DNA from: JADLDB01 sp040752975
GTDB taxonomy: Bacteria; Myxococcota; Myxococcia; Myxococcales; Myxococcaceae
Reading direction: 5' to 3'
Assembly (NCBI GenBank): GCA_040752975.1
Contig: JBFMHF010000018.1
Span: 4,227 to 68,226, forward strand
Length of the DNA: 64,000 nucleotides
Part shown: one piece after another, positions 56,235 to 63,988 of the stretch
Numbering within the stretch: the first letter of the stretch is position 1
How the letters are laid out: every line of letters starts with the position of its first letter
The notes under the pieces: generated by a model
Told to the model about the DNA's origin: nothing
What the model saw: the letters and a program-made list of their open reading frames with translations, nothing else
Databases searched by the model: none
Program-made: the position numbers and the translations under genes

Positions 56235-57914
56235 CTACGGCAAATACAACCCCACCTGTACGAACGCGCCCCACGTCGACGAGCCGTACTCACTCTTCAA
56301 GCCCAACGTCCGTCGCGCCGTCACCAGCGCATCCGACACCGTCACCACGTCTTCCGGAGTCAGCGACGCAAACACCGTCTCATCGGGCCGCGCGCCGAGG
56401 GGCACGTACCCGCCCGCGCGCACCAGCACCGACTGCTCGAAGGAATACTCCAGTGCGGGGACGAGCAGGACGCTCGGGTCCGCGAGGTTCACCAGGGTGG
56501 ACAACGTGGCGGAGAAAATCTCGCTCTGCATCCAGGTGGCGGCGAGGCCGAGGTAGTGCCGGCCAGCGCCGAACACCTCACCGCGCACCACGCGCGACGA
56601 CGAGAGCTTCTGCGCGTACCCCTCGGGCGAGTCCGCCCCGTAGCCGTTGAAGTGGTACTCGGCCATGAGCAGCAGCTTGTCGTGGGGCCGCCAGTCCACG
56701 CCGGCCACGCCGCGGAAGAAGTGCTCCCCCACCGACACGCCGCCGCCGGACAGGCCGAGGAGCCCCAGGGTGTAGGCGCCCTCTCCGTGCACCGCCACCG
56801 GCCCGACGTCGCCCACGAAGTCGGCCCCGATGACGAGGTCGCTGACGTACTTCCCGAAGGACACCGAAGCGTCCCAGCCCTTGATGTTGGCCTGCAGCCG
56901 CGCCACGCCGCCGTTGTCCTCGGGCCTGGGCTGGGGGAGGTACAAGAGGTCCAGCTGCGTCGTCTCGTCGATGGCCACGGCGAGGCGGACGGCGTCGAAG
57001 CCGCGGCGCACCTCGCGATCCACCACGGTGGGAGGAAAGGGGCTCAACACGTCCGTCGGGTTCCACAGCCGGCCGGTGCCCCAGGACAACACCTGCCGGC
57101 CCACCGTGAGGTCTCCGAAGGGCAGGGCCAGCTTGAGGGCCAGCCGGTCCAGGTTCTGCTCGATGCGAAGGTTGGGCTCGTCCACCAGCACGCTGGACAG
57201 TTCCACCAGGCGCCGCTGGGCGCTGCGCACGCCAGACGCGCCGCCGATGGTGCCAGTCAACGACGCACCGCCGGAGAAGGACGAGTCGGAGGACAGGGAC
57301 GCCGTCACCTGCCACGCCACGTCGAAGGTGAGGCGGTCCTCGAAGCGGAACGTCGTCGACAGGCGGAGGATGTGGGCGTTGAGCAGCGCGAAGGGCGGCA
57401 GCGCGACGTCCTGCGGCAGAAGCGCGGCTTGCTCCGGCGGCACCAGCGCGCGGGAGGCGTCCAGCGTCGACTGAAACGCCTCGGTGCCCTCCACCAGCGA
57501 CGGCTGCAGCCACACCGCGGAGACGAAGTTCTTGTAGAAGGCCTGGCCCTCCAGCACGCCGCCGTGGCCGTCGCGCCAGAGCTCGCGGGCGTGGGCCGAG
57601 GTGGGTACGAGCGCGAGGAGGATGGCGACGCTGACGGTGACGGTGGCGCCAGCGCGAGCCAACACGCGCCCAGCGGGACGGGCCACGGCGCGAGACAGGA
57701 CGCCAGCAGCCAGGCGGCTGCCGGTGATGGGGGCGACCTCGCGAGGCACGACGTCAGCAGCCAGGCGGGCGCCGGTGACGGGGGCGACCTCGCGAGACAG
57801 GACGTCAGCAGCGAGGCGGGCGAAGGTGCTGGGCGGCCGTGGAGCCCAGAGCCACGGCGCTCCTGTCTTCCTGGCTCTCTCTCCGTCGGGAGAGGGAAGC
57901 GTCGCCCCGTTCAT
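56235..57914 (-). CDS. Outer-membrane beta-barrel protein of the ABC operon
   Basis: The last gene of the TetR/ABC operon; its ATG overlaps the ATPase stop (ATGA). The full frame codes for 559 residues, but the signal peptide (ATVTVSVAILLALVPTSAHA) begins only at about residue 90. The first 76 codons are made of a REP-like palindrome and a 51-bp tandem repeat. A GTG at 57686, directly after the repeats, would give 483 residues with a normal N-terminus. The mature part has many amphipathic strands (LRLSTTFRFEDRLTFDVAWQVTASL, VSWGTGRLWNP-like segment, GAFVQVGLYLP at the end) as in DUF1302-type barrels. It would move the system's substrate across the outer membrane (inference). Confidence 0.75.
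   Translation of the reverse strand: MNGATLPSPDGERARKTGAPWLWAPRPPSTFARLAADVLSREVAPVTGARLAADVVPREVAPITGSRLAAGVLSRAVARPAGRVLARAGATVTVSVAILLALVPTSAHARELWRDGHGGVLEGQAFYKNFVSAVWLQPSLVEGTEAFQSTLDASRALVPPEQAALLPQDVALPPFALLNAHILRLSTTFRFEDRLTFDVAWQVTASLSSDSSFSGGASLTGTIGGASGVRSAQRRLVELSSVLVDEPNLRIEQNLDRLALKLALPFGDLTVGRQVLSWGTGRLWNPTDVLSPFPPTVVDREVRRGFDAVRLAVAIDETTQLDLLYLPQPRPEDNGGVARLQANIKGWDASVSFGKYVSDLVIGADFVGDVGPVAVHGEGAYTLGLLGLSGGGVSVGEHFFRGVAGVDWRPHDKLLLMAEYHFNGYGADSPEGYAQKLSSSRVVRGEVFGAGRHYLGLAATWMQSEIFSATLSTLVNLADPSVLLVPALEYSFEQSVLVRAGGYVPLGARPDETVFASLTPEDVVTVSDALVTARRTLGLKSEYGSSTWGAFVQVGLYLP
57689..57834. repeat. 51-bp tandem repeat, about 2.9 copies
   Basis: Three successive units begin CGCGAG at 57689, 57740 and 57791. 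On the coding strand each adds 17 residues, LAADVLSREVAPVTGAR with small variations. The array sits inside the N-terminal extension of the outer-membrane barrel gene, ahead of its signal peptide. The period is a multiple of three, so copy changes keep the frame. Confidence 0.8.
57879..57894. repeat. CTCTCC..GGAGAG palindrome
   Basis: CTCTCC-GTCG-GGAGAG, a 6-bp perfect inverted repeat with a 4-base loop, 20 bases inside the start of the barrel gene. It shares its core with the palindromes at 41585 and 63964 and contributes the residues PSPDGERAR. Confidence 0.6.
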
Positions 57915-58621
57915 GGCTTCGCGTGCTCGGGCCTGGGCTTCTTCACGTCGGACACGATTTTCCCGTCCACCAGGCGCACCAGCCTGTCGGCGCGCTCCAG
58001 CACCATCGGGTCGTGCGAAGAGAAGATGAACGTCACCCCGCGCTCGTGGTTGAGCTCGTGCATCAGGTCCATCAGCGCCGCGCCGGTGGTCTGGTCGAGG
58101 TTGGCGGTGGGCTCGTCGGCCAGCACCACGGCCGGCTCGGACGCGATGGCCCGCGCCACCGCCACGCGCTGCTGCTGCCCGCCGGACATCTTCAGCGGCC
58201 GGGTGTCGAGGAAGCCCTCGAGGCCCATGCGCTGGAAGAGCTCGGCGACGCGCGCGCGCCGCGTCTTCGCGTCGACGCCCTTGAGCTCCAGCACGTACTC
58301 GGCGTTCTCCGCGGCGGTCAGCACCGGCACCAGGTTGTAGGCCTGGAAGACGAAGCCGATGCGGTCTCGCCGCAGGTCCGCCAGCGCGCCGCGCGAGAGG
58401 CCGGTCAAGTCCTTCCCGTCGATGCGCACCTTGCCCTCGGTGGGCGAGTCCAGGCCGCCGATGAGGTTGAGCAGCGTCGTCTTCCCCGAGCCCGACGGCC
58501 CGGCGAGGCACATGAACTCGCCCTTCTCGACCTCGAGGGTCACGCCCGCGAGCGCCTTCGTGGGCGTCGCGCCCTTTTCGTCGTACACCCGGGTGACGCC
58601 TTCCACTTCCACGACGGCCAT
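57911..58621 (-). CDS. ABC transporter ATP-binding protein (LolD/MacB type)
   Basis: A 236-residue ATPase. Walker A is GPSGSGKTT (41-49), Q-loop FVFQAYNLVPVLTAAEN, signature KMSGGQQQR, Walker B AVVLADEP and the H-loop FSSHDP. The LolD/FtsE/MacB subgroup is shown by the conserved GGLDSPTEGKVRIDGKDL region. It drives the two FtsX-type permeases encoded just upstream, and is coupled to the barrel gene after it. A strong GAGGAGG ribosome site is present. These systems do not usually import; they move lipoproteins, lipids or peptides within the envelope. Confidence 0.94.
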   Translation of the reverse strand: MAVVEVEGVTRVYDEKGATPTKALAGVTLEVEKGEFMCLAGPSGSGKTTLLNLIGGLDSPTEGKVRIDGKDLTGLSRGALADLRRDRIGFVFQAYNLVPVLTAAENAEYVLELKGVDAKTRRARVAELFQRMGLEGFLDTRPLKMSGGQQQRVAVARAIASEPAVVLADEPTANLDQTTGAALMDLMHELNHERGVTFIFSSHDPMVLERADRLVRLVDGKIVSDVKKPRPEHAKP

Positions 58622-58631
58622 GGTGCCTCCT

Positions 58632-59861
58632 CTAGTTGTGTCGCAGCGCCTCGGCGGGCAAGAGCCGCGCGATGCGCATCGCCGGGTACACGCCCACCAC
58701 CAGCGCCATCGCGTAGACGAAGGAAGACGCCTTGAGCACGTTGGCCAGCTCGAAGTGCGCGCGGATGGACGTGGAGAGGTTGACGCCTTCCAGCTCGAAG
58801 GACTCGCCGGACCGCTGCCACAGGGTGAGGGGGTTGACCGAGAAGTACCAGGTGAGGAGCCCGCCCACCGCCGCGCCCAGCACGACGGACAGCGTGGCCA
58901 CCCAGAAGGACTCGGCCACCACCAGGGCCACCACCCGGCCGGGACGTGTCCCCACGGACATCAGCACGCCGAACTCGCGGGTGCGCTCCAGCACGCTCAT
59001 CAACATGGTGTTCAAGATGCCCAGGCCCACCAGCAGGTAGACGAAGAGGGCGACGGCGAGGACGACGTTGTTGGTGAGGGCCTCCATGCGCTTGACCACC
59101 GGCAGCAGCTCGCCCCACGTCTTCACGTCGTATTGCCCGCCCAGGGCCGCCGCGAGCTGCGCCGCCACCGCGTCGGCCATCGCCGCGTCGGGCAGCTGCA
59201 CCACCACCTGGTGCGAGACGTCTCCCAGGCCCAGCAGCGTGCGCGCCGCCGCCTTCGAGACCAGCACCTGCCGCTTTCCGATGCCGGTGGAGATGGAGTG
59301 GAAGACGCCGCGCACGCGAAAGAGGTCCGCGCCCATCTCTCCGTCGGCGCGCTGCACCATGACGCGCAGCTTCGAGCCGGGCTTCAGCTTGAGCCGCTCG
59401 GCCAGTTGCTCGCCGACGAGAATGCCGCGCGCGTCGTCGTCCTCGGGCAGCGCGCCCTGGCGCACGTCGCGCAGGTGCGCGGACAGGGTGACCTCGGCCT
59501 TCCAGTCCACGCCGAGCAGCTCCACCGGCTCGTTGCCGCGCGCGCTGGAGGCGAGGCCCTTCGCCACCACCCGGTCGCCCACCTCGGCGCCGGGCGGCAG
59601 CGACACCTTCGACGCCCACGTGCTTCGGTCGGGCATGGCGGCGGTGAGGGCCTTCTTCGGGCGCCAGCCCTTCGCGAACACCTCCACGTGGCCCAGGCCG
59701 CCGTTGTCCAGTTGGCTCTTCGCGTCTCCGAGAAGCCCGCCGATGAGGCCCGAGTAGAAGAGGACCAGCACCAGGCCGACGCCGATGGCCACCATGCTGA
59801 AGATGGTGCGGCGCCGGTGGCGCCAGATGTTCCGCCACGCCAGCGTGAGGAGGCCGCTCAT
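58632..59861 (-). CDS. FtsX/MacB-type ABC permease (second copy)
   Basis: A 409-residue permease with the four-helix FtsX layout: N-terminal helix TIFSMVAIGVGLVLVLFYSGLIGG, a large periplasmic MacB_PCD-like domain (about 45-255) and three C-terminal helices (VVLAVALFVYLLVGLGILNTML, VVALVVAESFWVATLSVVL, FVYAMALVVGVYPAM). The TREFGVLMSVGTRPGRV coupling motif contacts the ATPase. The start overlaps the first permease by ATGA. Paired with the copy at 59858 it would form the heterodimer LolC/LolE style. Confidence 0.9.
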   Translation of the reverse strand: MSGLLTLAWRNIWRHRRRTIFSMVAIGVGLVLVLFYSGLIGGLLGDAKSQLDNGGLGHVEVFAKGWRPKKALTAAMPDRSTWASKVSLPPGAEVGDRVVAKGLASSARGNEPVELLGVDWKAEVTLSAHLRDVRQGALPEDDDARGILVGEQLAERLKLKPGSKLRVMVQRADGEMGADLFRVRGVFHSISTGIGKRQVLVSKAAARTLLGLGDVSHQVVVQLPDAAMADAVAAQLAAALGGQYDVKTWGELLPVVKRMEALTNNVVLAVALFVYLLVGLGILNTMLMSVLERTREFGVLMSVGTRPGRVVALVVAESFWVATLSVVLGAAVGGLLTWYFSVNPLTLWQRSGESFELEGVNLSTSIRAHFELANVLKASSFVYAMALVVGVYPAMRIARLLPAEALRHN

Positions 59862-61084
59862 GTGTGCCTCATGGCTTCGACGGGCTTGAGGCGCGCCGCG
59901 CGCACGGCCGGCACCACGCCGCCCGCCAGCACGGTGAGGAAGGCCACCAGCGCGGCGTTCTTCACCGCGGCGTGGTTGACGGCGAGGTCGATGCGGCTGG
60001 GCATGCGCGCGCCCATGATGTCTCCCTGCATCACGCTGGAGAGGTCGACGGTGCCGACCGAGTAGAGGACGGCCGCGCCGAGGAGGACGCCCGCCGCGAA
60101 GGCCAGCACGCCCTGCAGGAGCGCCTCGGTCATGATGAGCGCCAGCACCCGCCGCGGCCGCGTGCCCAGGGCGCCCATCACGCCGAACTCGCGCGTGCGC
60201 TCGAAGGTGGACATGGTCATCGCGTTGAAGACGCCGAGGCCGACGATGAGGAAGACGATGAAGTCGACGACGCGCTGGCCCTGCCGCTTGCTGTGCATGG
60301 TGGCGCGAAACTCGGGGAGGATTTCGCCCCAGCTCAGCGCTTCGAGCGTCTTCAAGTCGAGGGCGGCCCTGAGCGCGGCGGTGGGCCCGGTAACGTCCTC
60401 GCGGTCGGCGCCCTCGGGCAGGCGGACCACCACCATCGTCACCGCGTCGCCGAGGCCGAAGAAGTCCTGGGCGTCTTGGAGCTGCAGCACCACCGCCACC
60501 TGGTCGAACTCCGCGCTCGGGGAGGTGAAGGTGCCCACCACGGTGTAGCGGTCGTTGGCGACGCTGCCGTCGGCGGCCTGGCTGACCAGCACCAGCTCGC
60601 CGCCGGGCGTGACGCCGAGGTCCCGGGCGAGGTCCCTGCCCAACAGCACCTCGCGCGAGGCGGTGGGTGAGAGGTCGCGGCCCTCGACGACGGTGTGGAG
60701 GCTGCTCTCGCCCTTCTCCGCCGGGGTCAGGCCGATGATCATCACCGGCGACGACAGCTCGCCCGCGCCCGCGAGGCCCGCGCCCATCACGCGGCGCTCG
60801 GCCTTCGCGCCGGGCAGCGCGCCCTCGACGGCGGCCTCCACCTGCACCGGGTCCTTCACCACGGTGCTGATGGCGGGCGCCTCCTGGTAGCCCTGGCCGT
60901 GCACCTGGAGGTGGCCGATGAGGCCCTCGGTGATGTCGTGCACGACGATGGCGTAGGTGCTCTCGCGGTAGCTGTGGAGGCCGACGATGCCGGCGCAGCC
61001 CAGGGCCAACGCGGACATGGTGATGACGGTGCGCCGCGTGTTGCGCCACAGGTTGCGCCACGCGAGCGAGACGAGGCGGAACAT
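59858..61084 (-). CDS. FtsX/MacB-type ABC permease (first copy)
   Basis: A 408-residue permease with the same plan: helix VITMSALALGCAGIVGL, a periplasmic domain (about 45-255), then three helices (VVDFIVFLIVGLGVFNAMTMS, LIMTEALLQGVLAFAAGVLLGAAVL, LVAFLTVLAGGVVPAVRAARL) and the TREFGVMGALGTRPRRV coupling motif. It begins 3 bases after the LolA-like gene ends. Clear family marks; substrate unknown. Sequence identity with the second permease is low, as in LolC versus LolE. Confidence 0.9.
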   Translation of the reverse strand: MFRLVSLAWRNLWRNTRRTVITMSALALGCAGIVGLHSYRESTYAIVVHDITEGLIGHLQVHGQGYQEAPAISTVVKDPVQVEAAVEGALPGAKAERRVMGAGLAGAGELSSPVMIIGLTPAEKGESSLHTVVEGRDLSPTASREVLLGRDLARDLGVTPGGELVLVSQAADGSVANDRYTVVGTFTSPSAEFDQVAVVLQLQDAQDFFGLGDAVTMVVVRLPEGADREDVTGPTAALRAALDLKTLEALSWGEILPEFRATMHSKRQGQRVVDFIVFLIVGLGVFNAMTMSTFERTREFGVMGALGTRPRRVLALIMTEALLQGVLAFAAGVLLGAAVLYSVGTVDLSSVMQGDIMGARMPSRIDLAVNHAAVKNAALVAFLTVLAGGVVPAVRAARLKPVEAMRHT

Positions 61085-61087
61085 CGC

Positions 61088-61888
61088 CTAGTCCCTCCCG
61101 GACTGCAGGCGGCGCAGGCCGAAGGTGTCGTCGGGGATGTCCACGTCGAACTCGATGGACTCGTACGTCATCGACGTCTTGCGGCCCTTCTCGGCGGGCG
61201 TCACGGTCAGTTTCGCGGGGAAGGTGCGCCAGCCCACCTGCTTCAGGTCGGAGAAGGCCATGGTGCGGGCCAGCGCGCCGTCCTCGTCGTAGAAGCGCTG
61301 CTCGAGGGGGACGCAGGTGGCGCGGTCGAGCAGCATCTCCACCTTGCCCCACACCACGGTGGAGTCGGGCTTCGGCGTCATCACCACGAACCAGGCCTTG
61401 CGGCCGGCGAAGTCCACCGTCTTCTCCACCTTCGAGGTGAAGTCGTCGGCCATGGAGTTGCCCTTCACGAGGTCGTCGTTGGTGAAGTCAGAGCCCATCC
61501 ACGAGTCGCCCAGCATGCCCGCCGGCAGCTTCATCACGCGGCCGGCCTGGGGCAGGTAGTTCCACAGCTGCTTCTCACGCTTGAGCGTCATCATCCCCGT
61601 CTCGCGGGGCCCGCCCTCGAGGATGCGGATGAGGGCGTAGTCGCGGCCTTTGCTCCACACCTTCATCTTGAGGCTGCGGGACCAGGCGGGCGTCTGGATG
61701 GCCATGGTCATCACCGCGATGGAGGAGCGGCCTTCCAGCAGTTGCTCGGTGCGCTTCACCAGCGCGGGGACGTCGGGGTTGTCGGAGGCGGAGGGACACG
61801 GCGGCAGGTCCTTCGGCGGGGTGTCCTTCGGGTCGGCAGCGAGGGCGGGCGCGGCGAGGAGGACGGCGAGGCACAGGGCACGGCGCAT
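61088..61888 (-). CDS. LolA-like outer-membrane lipoprotein-sorting protein
   Basis: A 266-residue periplasmic protein. The signal peptide MRRALCLAVLLAAPALAA and a GGAGG ribosome site support the ATG at 61888. The mature part has VKRTEQLLEGRSSIAVMTMAIQTPAWSRSLKMKVWSKGRDYALIRILEGGPRETGMMTLKREKQLWNYLPQAGRV, with later VPLEQRFYDEDG and DIPDDTFGLRRLQ, the signature of the outer-membrane lipoprotein-sorting family (LolA_like). It would shuttle a lipid or lipoprotein between the permeases and the outer-membrane barrel. First gene of the operon, 165 bases after TetR. Confidence 0.85.
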   Translation of the reverse strand: MRRALCLAVLLAAPALAADPKDTPPKDLPPCPSASDNPDVPALVKRTEQLLEGRSSIAVMTMAIQTPAWSRSLKMKVWSKGRDYALIRILEGGPRETGMMTLKREKQLWNYLPQAGRVMKLPAGMLGDSWMGSDFTNDDLVKGNSMADDFTSKVEKTVDFAGRKAWFVVMTPKPDSTVVWGKVEMLLDRATCVPLEQRFYDEDGALARTMAFSDLKQVGWRTFPAKLTVTPAEKGRKTSMTYESIEFDVDIPDDTFGLRRLQSGRD

Positions 61889-62053
61889 CACGACACCTCC
61901 GGGAGAGACGACACGGCGGCGAGGCGGACGAGGTGGCGCATCACGTCCTCTCCGAGTGGAGTGGAGTGCGCGGCTCCGGGTGGGGTGCGTGCGCGGCGGA
62001 CGGAGGCGAGGCATCCCGGCGTGGAGCGGAGGGCGTAGTCCGACGGAGGTAGC

Positions 62054-62707
62054 TCATCGCGGCGCCTCCGCGGAGGCGGCGGTGGACGAGCCCGGCGTGG
62101 CGAGGCGCTGCGCGAGGTCGAGGACGCGACGGGAGAAGGCCTCCACCTCGGCGACGGACGGCGCGTACTCCGGAGGGAAGGAGGCGAGCCACGCGGCGCG
62201 CTTCACCGCCTCCACCATGGCCATGATGGCGTCGACGGAGAGGTCGGTGCGCACGGCGCCGAGCTCCTGGCCTTTGAGCCACACCGCGCGGACCTTCTTG
62301 CGGGCCTCGGTGATGAGGGGGACGAGGCGCGCAGCCAGCGCGGGCTCGGAGATGACGGCGGTGCCCGTCTTGCTGATCAACTGGAAGGTGCGCGGTGAGG
62401 CCTCCATCACGTCCAGCGAGCGCCGGTGGAGGCGCAGCACTTCGTCCCAGAACTCGGAGACGCTGCCGGGCGTGGGCTCGTCGATGACGGCCAGCACCGG
62501 GGCGTAGGCCTCCAGCAGCACCTCGCTGGCGAGGTCCGCCTTGTCGTCGAAGTAGTAATAGAAGCTGCCCTTGGAGAAGCCGGCTGCCTCGAGGATGGCG
62601 TTGACGCTGGCGCCCTCGTAGCCCTTCGCCGCGAACTCGGTGGCAGCCGCGTCCAACAACGCGCGTCGGCGGGACGGCTCCATCTTCTGGAAGCGCGGTC
62701 TGGGCAT
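62054..62707 (-). CDS. TetR-family repressor of the ABC operon
   Basis: A 217-residue regulator. The N-terminal helix-turn-helix is RRALLDAAATEFAAKGYEGASVNAILEAAGFSKGSFYYYFDDKADL; the rest is the helical ligand-binding domain. It is the first gene upstream of the LolA-like operon and in the same direction, so it probably represses both itself and the operon. A palindrome (62714-62742) abuts its ATG. Effector unknown; TetR repressors of such ABC systems usually bind a hydrophobic compound. Confidence 0.92.
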   Translation of the reverse strand: MPRPRFQKMEPSRRRALLDAAATEFAAKGYEGASVNAILEAAGFSKGSFYYYFDDKADLASEVLLEAYAPVLAVIDEPTPGSVSEFWDEVLRLHRRSLDVMEASPRTFQLISKTGTAVISEPALAARLVPLITEARKKVRAVWLKGQELGAVRTDLSVDAIMAMVEAVKRAAWLASFPPEYAPSVAEVEAFSRRVLDLAQRLATPGSSTAASAEAPR

Positions 62708-62713
62708 GGCCTC

Positions 62714-62742
62714 TGGACCAGAGGTCTAGACCGGCTGGTCCA
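62714..62742. promoter_or_regulatory. TetR operator candidate
   Basis: TGGACCAG (62714-62721) and CTGGTCCA (62735-62742) are perfect inverted 8-bp arms, and a second dyad GGTCTAGACC (62723-62732) lies between them. The 29-base element ends seven bases from the TetR ATG. The half-site GACC..GGTC and the length are typical of TetR operators, which supports autoregulation. Confidence 0.65.
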
Positions 62743-62791
62743 CAAGGGCCATCGATTCGGAATTCGCCTGTTATTTCAGGTGCTTTTCGGC

Positions 62792-63613
62792 TCAATTGAT
62801 ACCACCAAGGAAGCACTCGATGGACGTCTCGATGCGGAAGTTGGACTCGGTGGTGTGGCGTTCAGCGTGGAAGACGTCGAGCGGGTAGGTCTGTCCGACG
62901 GTGAGGCCCAGCGTCGCGGCCTGCGCGTCGAAGTTGATGGTGCCTTCTTCCGCGCCGTGGACGCCGCCGAGGTCCAGCGCCAGCTTGCGGTTGACGAAGA
63001 CCCACACGTCGTCGTCGCCGCGGAAGGTGAAGCGCTCTCCGCCCTTGTAGGAGAAGGAGGTGTGGATTTCGGTGGTGAAGTGGAAGTTGTGGTTGCGGCC
63101 CTGGTTGCCGAAGCCGCGGCCGTCGAGGGGGAAGAAGTCGCCGTTGTCGTAGACGAAGGTGGCGGGGCCGGTTTGCTGGAGTGGGAGGGGCACCTCGAAG
63201 GCCTGATTGACGCCGGAGACGTCGCGGTACCACTGGGCGAAGTTGGCGGGGCCGCTGGTGACGGAGGTGGGGCCCGCCGCGGCGTGCACCGGCTTGTGCT
63301 GGGCGTCGAGGTCCGCGCGCACCAGGCCCTGCTGACTGCCGAGGAAGGCCTCGAAGTCGGGGTGCGAGTCCTGGAAGTCGCGCACGGTGGCGAGGATGGC
63401 GGTGCAGTTGCCGCCGTCTTCGGAGCCGCCGCTGCCGCCCACGCCCGCGCCGTTGCCTCCGCCGGAGCCGCCGGAGCCGCCGCTGCCACCCGTGCCCGCG
63501 GCCGTCCCGCCGCCCTTTCCGCCGTCCGGGCCATTGCCGATGTAGAGGTCGGCGGGGCCGCACTGGCACGCGGAGAGCATCGCGAAAGCCAGGAGGAGGG
63601 GCGCGCGTTGCAT
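62792..63613 (-). CDS. Fibro-slime domain lipoprotein
   Basis: A 273-residue surface lipoprotein: hydrophobic start, lipobox MLSAC and a Gly/Ser-rich linker (GGGTAAGTGGSGGSGG). Then comes a fibro-slime (TIGR02148, PA14-like) domain with the diagnostic FTFRGDDDVWVFVNRKLALDLGGVHGAEEG. In Dictyostelium and in myxobacteria such domains occur in secreted adhesion or spore-coat proteins. The linker is coded by repeated GGCGGCAGC units. The ATG at 63613 is preferred; a GTG three codons earlier is possible. Confidence 0.85.
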   Translation of the reverse strand: MQRAPLLLAFAMLSACQCGPADLYIGNGPDGGKGGGTAAGTGGSGGSGGSGGGNGAGVGGSGGSEDGGNCTAILATVRDFQDSHPDFEAFLGSQQGLVRADLDAQHKPVHAAAGPTSVTSGPANFAQWYRDVSGVNQAFEVPLPLQQTGPATFVYDNGDFFPLDGRGFGNQGRNHNFHFTTEIHTSFSYKGGERFTFRGDDDVWVFVNRKLALDLGGVHGAEEGTINFDAQAATLGLTVGQTYPLDVFHAERHTTESNFRIETSIECFLGGIN

Positions 63614-63844
63614 GCAGGCCACACTAGCAGTCGACGGTGCCCAGGCCGAAGCCCATGCGTTCTCTCCAGGGACAGATGGGGGTGGCCGTGAAGCTGGCGT
63701 CGGTCGGCCGACACATCACCGCACCGCAGACAGCCTGCTTCCTGTGGCACCCCGTCGCTCGACGTGTGCGTCGTGAGTGGCCAGGCGCGCCCGCATGATG
63801 AGGTCTCGGCTTGGCGTGGATAAAGGCAGCCCACCTCGCGGAGG
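63614..63844. other. Non-coding stretch upstream of the fibro-slime gene
   Basis: Together with the repeats to 64000 this gives 387 bases with no supported gene. An open frame of 95 codons on the minus strand (63911-63624) has no family match and crosses the direct repeats, so I reject it. The fibro-slime promoter must lie here. No RNA gene was recognised. Confidence 0.4.
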
Positions 63845-63898
63845 GTTGTCCTTCGGCGGACGGCCTCGGGGGTTTTGTTGTCCTTCGGCGGACGGCCT
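63845..63898. repeat. 22-bp direct repeat, two copies
   Basis: GTTGTCCTTCGGCGGACGGCCT occurs at 63845-63866 and again, identical, at 63877-63898 (period 32). Each copy contains the small dyad GTCC-TTCGGC-GGAC. It lies in a non-coding region just before the palindrome at 63964, and may be part of a larger repeat cluster that continues beyond the window. Confidence 0.75.
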
Positions 63899-63963
63899 GC
63901 GTCCCCTTCATCTGCCGTGCTCGTCTGCCTTCATTGCCTTTCTTTTCTCCCTCTCATCCCCCG

Positions 63964-63988
63964 CCTTCTCTCCCGCTGGGAGAGAAGG
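63964..63988. repeat. CTTCTCTCCC palindrome near window end
   Basis: CCTTCTCTCCC-GCT-GGGAGAGAAGG, an 11-bp perfect inverted repeat with a 3-base loop, preceded by a pyrimidine-rich run. It is the longest-stemmed member of the CTCTCC..GGAGAG family in this window (others at 41585 and 57879). In a non-coding site it could act as a terminator. Confidence 0.7.

Noticed and set aside
63624..63911. 95-codon minus-strand frame at the window end
   Set aside because: Crosses the direct repeats, is rich in Arg/Pro, and has no match or ribosome site.
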